A stretch of DNA of 64,000 nt from contig JAFTVF010000006.1 in NCBI GenBank assembly GCA_017465865.1, positions 1-64,000 of the forward strand. The letters run 5' to 3'. Origin of the DNA: Clostridia bacterium (lineage in GTDB: Bacteria > Bacillota > Clostridia > Christensenellales > Borkfalkiaceae). Below are positions 43,507-51,550 of the stretch, one piece after another. The translations under genes and the position numbers were made by a program. The notes under the pieces are model-generated. The model made no database searches. It was not told the DNA's origin and saw nothing but the letters and a program-made list of their open reading frames with translations. Every line of letters starts with the position of its first letter. Position 1 is the first letter of the stretch.

Positions 43507-45030
43507 ATGGAAATGCACGAGAACGAAAACAAGAACAACGAAAGAAAAGCGGGGATACTGATGCCCGTTTCTTCCCTGCCCTCCGATTGCGGCATCGGCA
43601 CGCTCGGCGACGGCGCGTACGCGTTCGTGGACTGGCTCGCGGCGGCGGGAATGAAGATCTGGCAGGTGTTGCCCCTTCTGCCCACGGGCTACGGCGACAG
43701 TCCGTATCAGTCCTGCGCCTCCGACGCGTTGAATTATTATTTTATCGATTTCGCTATGCTTGTACAAGAGGGCTTGCTTGAAACCGCCGATTACACGGAT
43801 TTGACTTGGAGCGAGGACGAACGCCGCGTGGATTACGGTCGGCAATTTGAGCAAAAGACGGAAGTGCTGAAAAAAGCGTTCGCGCGATTCGACCGTAAAC
43901 AGGCAGAGTGGCAGGCGTTTTTACGCGAGGGCAAGTACGCGGATTTCGCTGTGTTTATGTCCTTGAAAACGAAGTTTTCTTACGCGCCTTGGTCGCAGTG
44001 GGTAGAGCCGTACAAAAGCTGTGAGGGAAAAGGGCTTGAACGGTATATCGCCGAGAACAAAGAAGAGATCGAGTTCTGGCAGTTTACGCAGTATCTGTTC
44101 TTGAAGCAATGGAACGCATTGCGGGATTACGCGCACGAAAAGGGCGTGGAGATCATGGGCGATATGCCCATTTACGTTGCCGAGGACAGCGTAGAAACTT
44201 GGAAATACCGTCGTGAGCTGTTCATGCTCGACGGAGAAAACAATCTTTCTCTGCGCGCGGGCGTACCGCCCGACGCGTTCTCGGACGACGGTCAGTTTTG
44301 GGGCAACCCCGTTTACGATTGGGAAAAAATGAAAAAGGACGGCTATTCGTGGTGGCGGGAGCGTATTTCCTACGCGTTGACCCTTTTCGATATCGTGCGT
44401 ATCGATCATTTCCGCGCGTTCGACCGTTTTTACGCGATCCCGTCGGATGCGGAAACGGCGAAAGAGGGGGAATGGCTGGACGGGCCGAAAGCCGAGCTGT
44501 TCAAGGTAATGGGCGACGTGCGTATCGTTGCCGAGGATCTGGGAATCATCGACGAGGGGGTGCGCGCGCTTCTCAAAGAAACGGGTTTCCCGGGTATGAA
44601 AATTTTCGTGTTTGCGTTCGACGGAAATCCCGAAAACGAATACCTGCCCTCGAAGTATAATGAAAATTGCGTGGCGTATACGGGCACGCACGACAACGAT
44701 ACCTTGCGTTCGTTTATCGAAACGATGCAGCCCGCCGAGCGGAAAGATTTCGAGAAAGTTTTGGAAGAAGAATGTCTGAACGCGGAAGTACCGTATATCA
44801 CCGAAACGATAGAGGACGAATGTAAGAGTATCGTTACGCTGCTGTTTGCTTCCAAAGCGGATACGGTGCTCGTGCCCATGCACGATATCCTGTGCTTTGG
44901 CGAGGAAGCAAGACTCAACGCGCCGTCTACCGTATCGTCGCAAAACTGGACGTTCCGTTTCACGGGGAATGATTTCGGGCGCAGAAAAGCCGCGTGGCTG
45001 AAAAGTCTGACCGAGGAATACAACCGATAA
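43507..45030 (+). CDS. malQ: 4-alpha-glucanotransferase (GH77)
   Basis: Disproportionates maltodextrins in the cytoplasm, moving 1,4-glucan chains and releasing glucose. 507 residues, normal for MalQ. GH77 motifs: MPVSSLPSDCGIGTLG, PTGYGDSPYQSCA, the nucleophile Asp in VRIDHFRAFDRFYAIP, the acid Glu in VAEDLG, and TGTHDND. It precedes the maltodextrin ABC importer genes, separated by a terminator-like hairpin, and uses the sugars it imports. GGAAG precedes the ATG. Confidence 0.95.
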   Translation: MEMHENENKNNERKAGILMPVSSLPSDCGIGTLGDGAYAFVDWLAAAGMKIWQVLPLLPTGYGDSPYQSCASDALNYYFIDFAMLVQEGLLETADYTDLTWSEDERRVDYGRQFEQKTEVLKKAFARFDRKQAEWQAFLREGKYADFAVFMSLKTKFSYAPWSQWVEPYKSCEGKGLERYIAENKEEIEFWQFTQYLFLKQWNALRDYAHEKGVEIMGDMPIYVAEDSVETWKYRRELFMLDGENNLSLRAGVPPDAFSDDGQFWGNPVYDWEKMKKDGYSWWRERISYALTLFDIVRIDHFRAFDRFYAIPSDAETAKEGEWLDGPKAELFKVMGDVRIVAEDLGIIDEGVRALLKETGFPGMKIFVFAFDGNPENEYLPSKYNENCVAYTGTHDNDTLRSFIETMQPAERKDFEKVLEEECLNAEVPYITETIEDECKSIVTLLFASKADTVLVPMHDILCFGEEARLNAPSTVSSQNWTFRFTGNDFGRRKAAWLKSLTEEYNR

Positions 45031-45036
45031 ATACAG

Positions 45037-45070
45037 CCGCAACGACGAGCAAAAGCCGTTGCGGTTTTCA
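45037..45070 (+). terminator. Hairpin between malQ and malE
   Basis: 8-bp stem CCGCAACG (45037-45044) / CGTTGCGG (45057-45064), followed by TTTTCATTT. It may terminate malQ or only reduce read-through to the importer. Confidence 0.65.
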
Positions 45071-45185
45071 TTTACGCTCTTTCGCTTTTTGCGGAGGAGC
45101 TTTTTGTTATTTACGGGTATAAAAAGCCTACGGAAAAGAAACACTAAAAGAAAACGGAATTACGGTTTCGGGTAAGGAGGAGAGT

Positions 45186-46442
45186 ATGAAAAAAACAGTA
45201 AGAGCCGCTTGCGGCGTAATGGCGCTTATTGCCGCGTTCGGCTTTGTCGGTTGTAAGAAAAAAGAGGGCGCGGGCGCGATCAAATTAACGATCTGGGTGT
45301 CGGAAGCCGACCGCGCGTTCGCAAGCTCGGTGGTGGGGGATTTTAAGGCGAAAAATCCCGATAAACAGTATCAGTTCGTCATTGATATCCAAGGCGAAAA
45401 CGACGTGTCCACACGCGTTCTCAACGACGTGGAAAACGCCGCGGACGTGTTCTCTTGCGTAAATGACCAAATGCCCAAACTTATCAACGGCGACGCGCTC
45501 GCGCGGATCGCAGGCGAGCGTTTGAACAGGGTAAAGGCGGCGAATTCGGAGGCTTCTATGCAATCGGCTACGGTAACGGTAGGCGGGGAGGAGGGCGTGT
45601 ACGGTATGCCGTATACCGACAATACCTTTTTCCTGTATTACAATAAATCGCTGTTGACAGAAACGGACGTCGCGAGTTTGGACGGGATTTTAAGCAAATG
45701 TTCGTCGAATAAGCAGTTTGCCTACCCCATGAAAGACGGCTGGTATACGACGGCGTTCTATTTCGGGAAAGGCTTGGGCTATGAAGTAACCTACAACGAC
45801 CATTTGGCGGAAACCTCGATCGAATGTGATTTCGATAACGAAACGGGCGTAGCGGTAACGGAAGCGATGTGGAATTACGCCAAGGACAGCCGCGTGAAAG
45901 CGGATGCGGACGACTCGAAGATCACCGCGGGCTTTAACGACGGCAGTATCATTGCCGCCGTATCGGGGATCTGGAACAGAGCGACGATCGAAAGCTATCT
46001 CGGTGAAAATTTCGCCGCGGCGAAGCTGCCCACGTATACGCTGAACAAAGGCAAGACGGGCGAAGAACAGGTACAGCTCACCTCGTTTGCGGGTTATAAG
46101 CTGATGGGCGTTAGCAACTATTCCAAGCATAAAACGGACGCAATGGATTTTGCGGAATTCTATACGAATAAAGAAAACCAAATCAAACACTTCGAGGCGC
46201 GCGGCTTCGTGCCTACGGACGTAGACGCACGCGCGGACGAAAAGGTACAGTCGGACGTTTGCGCGAAAGCGATCACTGAGCAGCTCAAATACAGCAAAAC
46301 GCAGATCAACGTACCGTCCACGCTTTGGGTGCCGATGGAAGGGCTTGGCGCGGCGATGGTTACGGGCGCGCAGAGCGGCAGCTTCGATCTTACGGCGCAG
46401 TTGAAAGCGTGCGTAGCCGCCATCGAGAAAACGACGGCGTAA
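45186..46442 (+). CDS. malE: Maltodextrin-type ABC transporter substrate-binding lipoprotein
   Basis: 418 residues, lipobox VGC (Cys23) after a signal peptide, and an MalE/MdxE-like fold (LTIWVSEADRAFASSVVGDF near the N-terminus, YGMPYTDNTFFLYYNKSLL at about 138-156, and the C-terminal ALKVPSTLWVPM-like segment). Binds malto-oligosaccharides outside the membrane. Placed between malQ and the two permease genes. AAGGAGGAGAGT precedes the ATG. Its last bases do not overlap the GTG of malF, which follows 32 bases later. Confidence 0.88.
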   Translation: MKKTVRAACGVMALIAAFGFVGCKKKEGAGAIKLTIWVSEADRAFASSVVGDFKAKNPDKQYQFVIDIQGENDVSTRVLNDVENAADVFSCVNDQMPKLINGDALARIAGERLNRVKAANSEASMQSATVTVGGEEGVYGMPYTDNTFFLYYNKSLLTETDVASLDGILSKCSSNKQFAYPMKDGWYTTAFYFGKGLGYEVTYNDHLAETSIECDFDNETGVAVTEAMWNYAKDSRVKADADDSKITAGFNDGSIIAAVSGIWNRATIESYLGENFAAAKLPTYTLNKGKTGEEQVQLTSFAGYKLMGVSNYSKHKTDAMDFAEFYTNKENQIKHFEARGFVPTDVDARADEKVQSDVCAKAITEQLKYSKTQINVPSTLWVPMEGLGAAMVTGAQSGSFDLTAQLKACVAAIEKTTA

Positions 46443-46474
46443 CGGATATTATAACAAGCAAACGGAGGGGACAA

Positions 46475-47878
46475 GTGAAAGCAATCGAGGGAAAACGAAC
46501 GCAAGCGGGTGCGTTAAAAAAATTGATTTTGGCATTTAAGGACGGGTCGTATGCGACCCGCCTCTCCTTTGCGGTGTCGGGCTTTGGACAGATCGCCCGT
46601 AAACAAATAGGCAAAGGACTGTTCTATCTTCTTACGCAGATATTGTTTTGGCTGTATATGATCTTTTTCGGCGGACGGTATATCCTGCATCTTTTTTCGG
46701 GCGATCTCGGCAGTCAGCTCTCGGGCGAACGTTGGAACGAAAGTTTGCAGATCTTCGAAAAGATCAAAGGGGATAACAGTTTTCTGATCCTTTTATACGG
46801 AGTCGTCAGTCTTGTGATCGTCGCGATCTATCTCATCGTTTGGGCGATGAGTATCAAAGGCAGTTACGAAAACGATTTACGGCTGAGAAACGGGGAAAAG
46901 TTATCCACTTTCCGCGAGGATATTCTCAGTTTAATAAACGAACGGTTTTATATCCCGCTTTTGTTATTGCCGTTTTTGGGCTTGCTCGTGTTTACGGTGA
47001 TGCCCCTTATCTTTATGGTACTGATCGCGTTCACCAACTACGACTACGCGCATACCCCGCCGGGGAAACTCTTCGATTGGGTCGGGTTTGCCAATTTCAA
47101 AACCATGTTTTCCTTATCGGGCGGTAGCTCGGGCTTTGCGCTCGTATTCCTGCGCGTGCTCGTTTGGACGTTTATCTGGGCGTTTTTCGCAACGTTCACC
47201 AACTATTTTTTAGGGCTTGTGATCGCGCTTTTGATCCATAAAAAGGGGATACGGTTAAAAGTCCTGTGGCGAACGCTGTTCGTGATCGCGATCGCCGTGC
47301 CGCAGTTCGTAACGCTGTTGCTTATGCAAAAAATCCTCGACGGCGACGGGATTTTGAATAAGATCCTAGGCACGAATATCCTTTGGCTTGCCGATCAACG
47401 GTATTTATCGCTGTTGCCGAGAACGATGATCATTCTCGTCAATATCTGGATCGGCGTGCCGTATACCTTGCTGATGTGCTCGGGTATCCTTATGAATATT
47501 CCCGCCGACTATTACGAGGCGGCGCGTATCGACGGGGCTGGACCTGCGCGGATATTCTTCGATATCACCCTGCCGTATATGATGCACATCACCGCGCCGT
47601 ACCTGATTACGCAGTTCGTGGGGAATATCAACAATTTCAACGTCATTTGGCTGTTGACGGGCGGCGGACCTGTGGACAACGTGCATTACGGCGGCGGTTC
47701 GCAGGCGCAATCCACCGACCTGTTGGTTACGTGGCTCTACCGCTTGACGACGGATAGAAATCCGAAATATAACGTGGCTTCGGTTATCGGTATCGTCATC
47801 TTCGTCATCAGCGCGGTATTGTCGATTATTACCTTCAACCGAACTTCGGCGGCAAAGAGCGAGGAGGCGTTTCAATGA
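46475..47878 (+). CDS. malF: Maltodextrin ABC transporter permease, MalF type
   Basis: 467 residues, with an N-terminal part of about 170 residues carrying two to three extra membrane segments and a loop, as in MalF/MdxF, followed by the core with the EAA coupling loop YYEAARIDGAGPARIFFDI and LPYMMHITAPYLI. GTG start at 46475 with GGAGGGG 4-5 bases upstream; a longer frame reaching into malE is not used. Forms the channel with MalG, its ATPase being a shared MsmX-type protein encoded elsewhere. Confidence 0.92.
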   Translation: MKAIEGKRTQAGALKKLILAFKDGSYATRLSFAVSGFGQIARKQIGKGLFYLLTQILFWLYMIFFGGRYILHLFSGDLGSQLSGERWNESLQIFEKIKGDNSFLILLYGVVSLVIVAIYLIVWAMSIKGSYENDLRLRNGEKLSTFREDILSLINERFYIPLLLLPFLGLLVFTVMPLIFMVLIAFTNYDYAHTPPGKLFDWVGFANFKTMFSLSGGSSGFALVFLRVLVWTFIWAFFATFTNYFLGLVIALLIHKKGIRLKVLWRTLFVIAIAVPQFVTLLLMQKILDGDGILNKILGTNILWLADQRYLSLLPRTMIILVNIWIGVPYTLLMCSGILMNIPADYYEAARIDGAGPARIFFDITLPYMMHITAPYLITQFVGNINNFNVIWLLTGGGPVDNVHYGGGSQAQSTDLLVTWLYRLTTDRNPKYNVASVIGIVIFVISAVLSIITFNRTSAAKSEEAFQ

Positions 47879-48735
47879 TAAAATCATCTGCAAAATTCGG
47901 AAAAACGGTGTCAAATGCTTTGACGTATATCCTGCTTGCCGTTCTCGGCGTATTATGGGTGTTGCCCATTTTCTATCTCGTATATACGGCGTTCCGCGTA
48001 ACGCCGTCCACGGGAATTATCAACAAGCTCTTTCCCGACAATTTACAGTTAGGCTTTGGCAATTTCACGCGCCTTTTCGGGGATACGATGTTCACCACTT
48101 GGCTCGTCAATACCCTGATCGTTTCGATCAGCTCTTGCGCGCTTACCACGCTGTTTATTTTAATGGTGAGCTACGCCTTATCCCGACTTCGGTTCAAGCT
48201 CCGAAAACCGATTATGAACGTTTTGCTGGTGCTGGGTATGTTCCCCGGGTTTATGAGTATGATCGCCGTGTATTTCATCTTAAAAGCCATGGGTTTGACC
48301 AACTCCCGCCTTGCCTTGGTGCTCGTGTATTCGGGCAGTGCGGCGCTGTCCTATTATATCTGTAAGGGCTTTTTCGATACCGTGCCCAAAGCCATGGAAG
48401 AAGCGGCGATCTTAGACGGCGCGAGCCAACCGATGGTGTTTTGGAAGATCATTCTGCCGATGGCAAAGCCGATCATCGTGTATACGGTGCTCACCTCGTT
48501 TATCTCGCCGTGGTGCGATTTCATTTTCGTCAACACGATCATCAGCGACCGCTCGAAATACACCGTTTCGCTCGGTCTGTATAAAATGATCAACGCCGAA
48601 AAGAACAGCTTCAACGACAATTTCACGGTATTCTGTGCAGGCGCGTTCGTCGTCGGCGCGATCATCGTTACCCTGTTTATGAGTATGCAACGCTACTACG
48701 TAGAAGGGGTTACGAGCGGCGCGGTCAAAGGCTAA
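47875..48735 (+). CDS. malG: Maltodextrin ABC transporter permease, MalG type
   Basis: 286 residues, six membrane segments, EAA loop MEEAAILDGASQPMVFWK. Overlaps the end of malF by 4 bases. Together with MalE and MalF it imports maltodextrins that MalQ then uses. No malK or msmX follows; the operon ends at a strong bidirectional terminator. Confidence 0.93.
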   Translation: MIKSSAKFGKTVSNALTYILLAVLGVLWVLPIFYLVYTAFRVTPSTGIINKLFPDNLQLGFGNFTRLFGDTMFTTWLVNTLIVSISSCALTTLFILMVSYALSRLRFKLRKPIMNVLLVLGMFPGFMSMIAVYFILKAMGLTNSRLALVLVYSGSAALSYYICKGFFDTVPKAMEEAAILDGASQPMVFWKIILPMAKPIIVYTVLTSFISPWCDFIFVNTIISDRSKYTVSLGLYKMINAEKNSFNDNFTVFCAGAFVVGAIIVTLFMSMQRYYVEGVTSGAVKG

Positions 48736-48743
48736 GCGCAGGT

Positions 48744-48779
48744 AAATACCCGTCCTTTTTTCGAAAAGGACGGGTATTT
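48744..48779. terminator. Bidirectional terminator between malG and the ssu/thi-like operon
   Basis: 16-bp stem AAATACCCGTCCTTTT (48744-48759) / AAAAGGACGGGTATTT (48764-48779) with a TTCG tetraloop. Confidence 0.92.
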
Positions 48780-48780
48780 T

Positions 48781-49587
48781 TTATTTATTCTTAATTACCA
48801 ACCGTTCGAGCAGAGCTACGAGCGCGTACATAATCGCGGCAAGCACGCACAGGATAAACACCGCGCTCATGACAAGGTCGAGCTTAAACACCTGCCCGCC
48901 GTAGACGATCAGATACCCGATGCCTGCTTTCGATACGATATATTCGCCCATGATCGAGCCGATCCACGCCATGCCTACGTTGATTTTCAGCATGGAAATA
49001 AAGTTGGGCAGAGAGGACGGGATCACGAGCTTCGTTAAAATTTGCATTTTGCTCGCGCCCATGGATTTGAGTAGCAACAGCTTGTTTTCGTCCGTGGACA
49101 TAAACCCGTTCAACATATTTAGTATGGCGACGATCAAGCCGATTAAAATCGTCATAAACACGATGGCTTTACTGCCCGTGCCGCACCAGATAATGATAAG
49201 CGGACCAAGCGCGATTTTCGGCAGGGCGTTCAGCACGACGAAATAGGGTTCGGAGATCCGCCGAAACGCCTCGCTCCACCAAAGCAATAGCGCGATGGCA
49301 TAGCCCAGCGCAACGGCGATGAAAAAGCCTGCGAGGGTTTCCCAAAGGGTCGTACCGATATGATGGAACAGACTGCCGTTTTTGTATAAGTCCGCGATCG
49401 TTTTCGCGATGCGCGAGGGCGAACTCGTGATAAACGGATTGATCCATTCGAATTGCGCGGAAAGCTCCCAAAGCGCAAGGAGAATAAACAAGATCGCAAA
49501 GCGGGCGACGTTGACGAATACGCTTTTTTTACGCACGCCGCGAAGATAGGCAAGATGCTGAGGGGAGTAATTCTTTTCGTTTTTCAT
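48781..49587 (-). CDS. ABC transporter permease, SsuC/ThiX/TauC type
   Basis: 268 residues, about six membrane segments, with the coupling loop SMGASKMQILTKLVIPSSLP and the region WELSAQFEWINPFITSSPSR typical of the nitrate/sulfonate/taurine/HMP family. The ATG at 49587 overlaps the ATPase stop by 4 bases, as ATGA; an upstream in-frame start would enter the ATPase gene. Third gene of the operon read from 51406. The exact substrate is unknown. Confidence 0.9.
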   Translation of the reverse strand: MKNEKNYSPQHLAYLRGVRKKSVFVNVARFAILFILLALWELSAQFEWINPFITSSPSRIAKTIADLYKNGSLFHHIGTTLWETLAGFFIAVALGYAIALLLWWSEAFRRISEPYFVVLNALPKIALGPLIIIWCGTGSKAIVFMTILIGLIVAILNMLNGFMSTDENKLLLLKSMGASKMQILTKLVIPSSLPNFISMLKINVGMAWIGSIMGEYIVSKAGIGYLIVYGGQVFKLDLVMSAVFILCVLAAIMYALVALLERLVIKNK

Positions 49588-50318
49588 GCGTTTAACTCCT
49601 TCCAAAGCACTTCGAACCAACGGGAAAATTCTTTGTTTTCGCGCCGTTTCAAAGGCTCTGTTTCGGGGAATTGTATCAGGTGCTCGGCAACGACGTGCGC
49701 GGGGCGTTTGGAGAGTACGAAGATCTTATCCGCAACGGAAATGGCTTCGCTGATGTCGTGCGTGATCAGGAGCGCCGTTTTCTTTTCGCTGCGAATGATC
49801 TTGTATACGTCGTCGCAAACGGCGAGCCGCGTTTGATAGTCGAGCGCGGAAAACGGTTCGTCAAGCAACAGTATATCGGGATCGACCGCCAGCGTACGAA
49901 TGAGCGCCGCGCGTTGCCGCATACCGCCCGATAAAGCGGACGGGTAGTTTTTGAGGAATTGTTTTAAGCCGTATTTTTCGGCAAGCCCAAGGGCGCGGGT
50001 ACGGTTTTCGGGGGTGTCGCTGCGTTTGATTTCCAAGGGCAGAAAAATATTCTTTTCGATCGTGCGCCAAGGAAAGAGTTCGTCTTTCTGCAACATATAC
50101 CCGAGCGTTCCGCCGTCCGTTACGACCTTGCCGTGGGTGGGGGTGAGCAGCCCTGCCGCCAAGGACAGGAGGGTGGTTTTTCCGCAGCCGGAAGGTCCGA
50201 TAATGGCTACGAATTCACCTTCCGATACGGAAAAATTCACGTCCTGCAATGCGACGGTCTCACCCTGTTTCGTGTGGTAGTGCATCGAAATATTTTCAAA
50301 ACGTAAAACTTCTTTCAT
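49584..50318 (-). CDS. ABC transporter ATPase, SsuB/ThiZ/TauB type
   Basis: 244 residues. Walker A GPSGCGKT (about 41-48), signature LSGGMRQR, Walker B DILLLDEPFSALDYQTR, H-loop in LLITHDISEA. The segment GGTLGYMLQKDELFPWRT is typical of this family. Second gene of the operon, 24 bases after the binding protein gene on the minus strand and overlapping the permease gene. Confidence 0.92.
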   Translation of the reverse strand: MKEVLRFENISMHYHTKQGETVALQDVNFSVSEGEFVAIIGPSGCGKTTLLSLAAGLLTPTHGKVVTDGGTLGYMLQKDELFPWRTIEKNIFLPLEIKRSDTPENRTRALGLAEKYGLKQFLKNYPSALSGGMRQRAALIRTLAVDPDILLLDEPFSALDYQTRLAVCDDVYKIIRSEKKTALLITHDISEAISVADKIFVLSKRPAHVVAEHLIQFPETEPLKRRENKEFSRWFEVLWKELNA

Positions 50319-50342
50319 TTGCGTAGCTTCCTTGCGTAAATT

Positions 50343-51362
50343 TTACTTGTCGTAGATTTCTCCGTAAACTTTTTTCGCGTAGCTGTTATCGACTAATTCT
50401 TCCAGCGTAGCGCGGCGGCTCAATTCGCCTGCGTTCTCGATGATATCCTGCAAGCGGTCAAAGCTGTCCGTGGTCATCGACAGTTCCGTGCGCCATGCGT
50501 CGATCTTGCGGTAACGCTCGACGGACGCGGCGATAGAGGCTTCGGAAACGCCCTCGAAATATTCCGTGAGATAGGGCGCGACGGTCGCGGACGGGGTGTC
50601 GTTGATATATTTCACGGCTTTGGTGATCGCGCGCAGGAAACCCTCCGCTACGTCGGCGTTCTTTTTCAGCCACGAGCTTTTCGCCATATAACAGGTATAA
50701 GGCACTTCGCCCGACGCTTCGCCCACCGAGGCAACGACGTAGCCTTTGCCCGCCGCTTCGTATTCGTAGGCAACGGGGTCGAACATAGTACAGTAATCCG
50801 CAGTGCCCGCCTCGAACGCGCTCGTCATCAGGTTAAACGCAACGTCGTAGTTCAGGGTCAGATCCGTGCCGTCTTTGAGATTTTTCTGGTTAAGTATATA
50901 TTCAAAAGTCATCGCGGGTACGCCGCCTTTACGCCCTGCAAGGATCTCTTTGCCTTTGAGGTCTTCCCATTTGAAATTCGGTTCGGGGTTACGGGAAACG
51001 AGGAACGACCCGTCGCGTTTGGTGAGCTGACCGAATACGGTGGGTACGTCGGACGAACCGCCGATAAGTACGTACAGCGCGGCTTCAGGACCGCAGAAAC
51101 CGATATCCGCGTCGCCCGATAATACGGCGGACATAACGTTATCCGCACCGCCGCCGTTGGTGAGTTCGATCTTGATATTTTCTGCTTCGAAATATCCAAG
51201 GCTATCTGCAAGGTACATAGGCGCGTAAAAGACGGAATGAGTTACTTCGTTGACTTGGAGGGTTTTCATACCGTCTTTGTCCTTATCCTTGCAGGCGGAC
51301 AGGGGGAGGAGGGTAGTGCAGGCGGTAAGTACCGCACAGATGGTTTTGTGGAATTTGTTCAT
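50343..51362 (-). CDS. ABC transporter substrate-binding lipoprotein, SsuA/THI5-like
   Basis: 339 residues, lipobox LSAC (Cys24), then a THI5/NMT1/SsuA-like fold: FYAPMYLADSLGYFEAENIKI and SGDADIGFCGPEAALYVL, with KGKEILAGRKGGVPAMTFEY. Members bind HMP (thiamine precursor), sulfonates, taurine or nitrate. No TPP riboswitch or thi gene is near, and no sulfonate monooxygenase, so the substrate stays open. First gene of the operon, 38 bases after a promoter shared with valS. GGAGAG lies 9 bases before the ATG. Confidence 0.88.
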   Translation of the reverse strand: MNKFHKTICAVLTACTTLLPLSACKDKDKDGMKTLQVNEVTHSVFYAPMYLADSLGYFEAENIKIELTNGGGADNVMSAVLSGDADIGFCGPEAALYVLIGGSSDVPTVFGQLTKRDGSFLVSRNPEPNFKWEDLKGKEILAGRKGGVPAMTFEYILNQKNLKDGTDLTLNYDVAFNLMTSAFEAGTADYCTMFDPVAYEYEAAGKGYVVASVGEASGEVPYTCYMAKSSWLKKNADVAEGFLRAITKAVKYINDTPSATVAPYLTEYFEGVSEASIAASVERYRKIDAWRTELSMTTDSFDRLQDIIENAGELSRRATLEELVDNSYAKKVYGEIYDK

Positions 51363-51400
51363 GATAAGGCTCTCCGATAGAAAAAATTTTGGAATAATAT

Positions 51401-51452
51401 ATTATATGAACGGGCATTTATAATTGACAATCGGGTTTGAAAGTACTATAAT
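51401..51452. promoter_or_regulatory. Overlapping divergent promoters of the ssu/thi-like operon and valS
   Basis: Plus strand: TTGACA (51424-51429), 17-base spacer, TATAAT (51447-51452), reading to valS. Minus strand: TTGTCA (51425-51430), 18-base spacer, TATAAT (51401-51406), reading to the binding-protein gene. The two -35 boxes share five base pairs, so both promoters cannot be bound at the same time. Confidence 0.85.
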
Positions 51453-51550
51453 GAATAGGCTATTCTCAAAAATTATGCTGTATAATAGCCGTTTGCCGCC
51501 CTTTTTAAGGCGAATGGAAGGATAAGACAACAAAGTGGGGTTTGTTTGAT

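Noticed and set aside
51363..51400. TPP riboswitch before the THI5/SsuA-like binding protein
   Set aside because: The leader is about 35 bases, too short, and lacks the CUGAGA and ACCUGA motifs.
51453..51550. T-box leader for valS
   Set aside because: The leader is only about 90 bases, with two small hairpins and none of the T-box core sequences.
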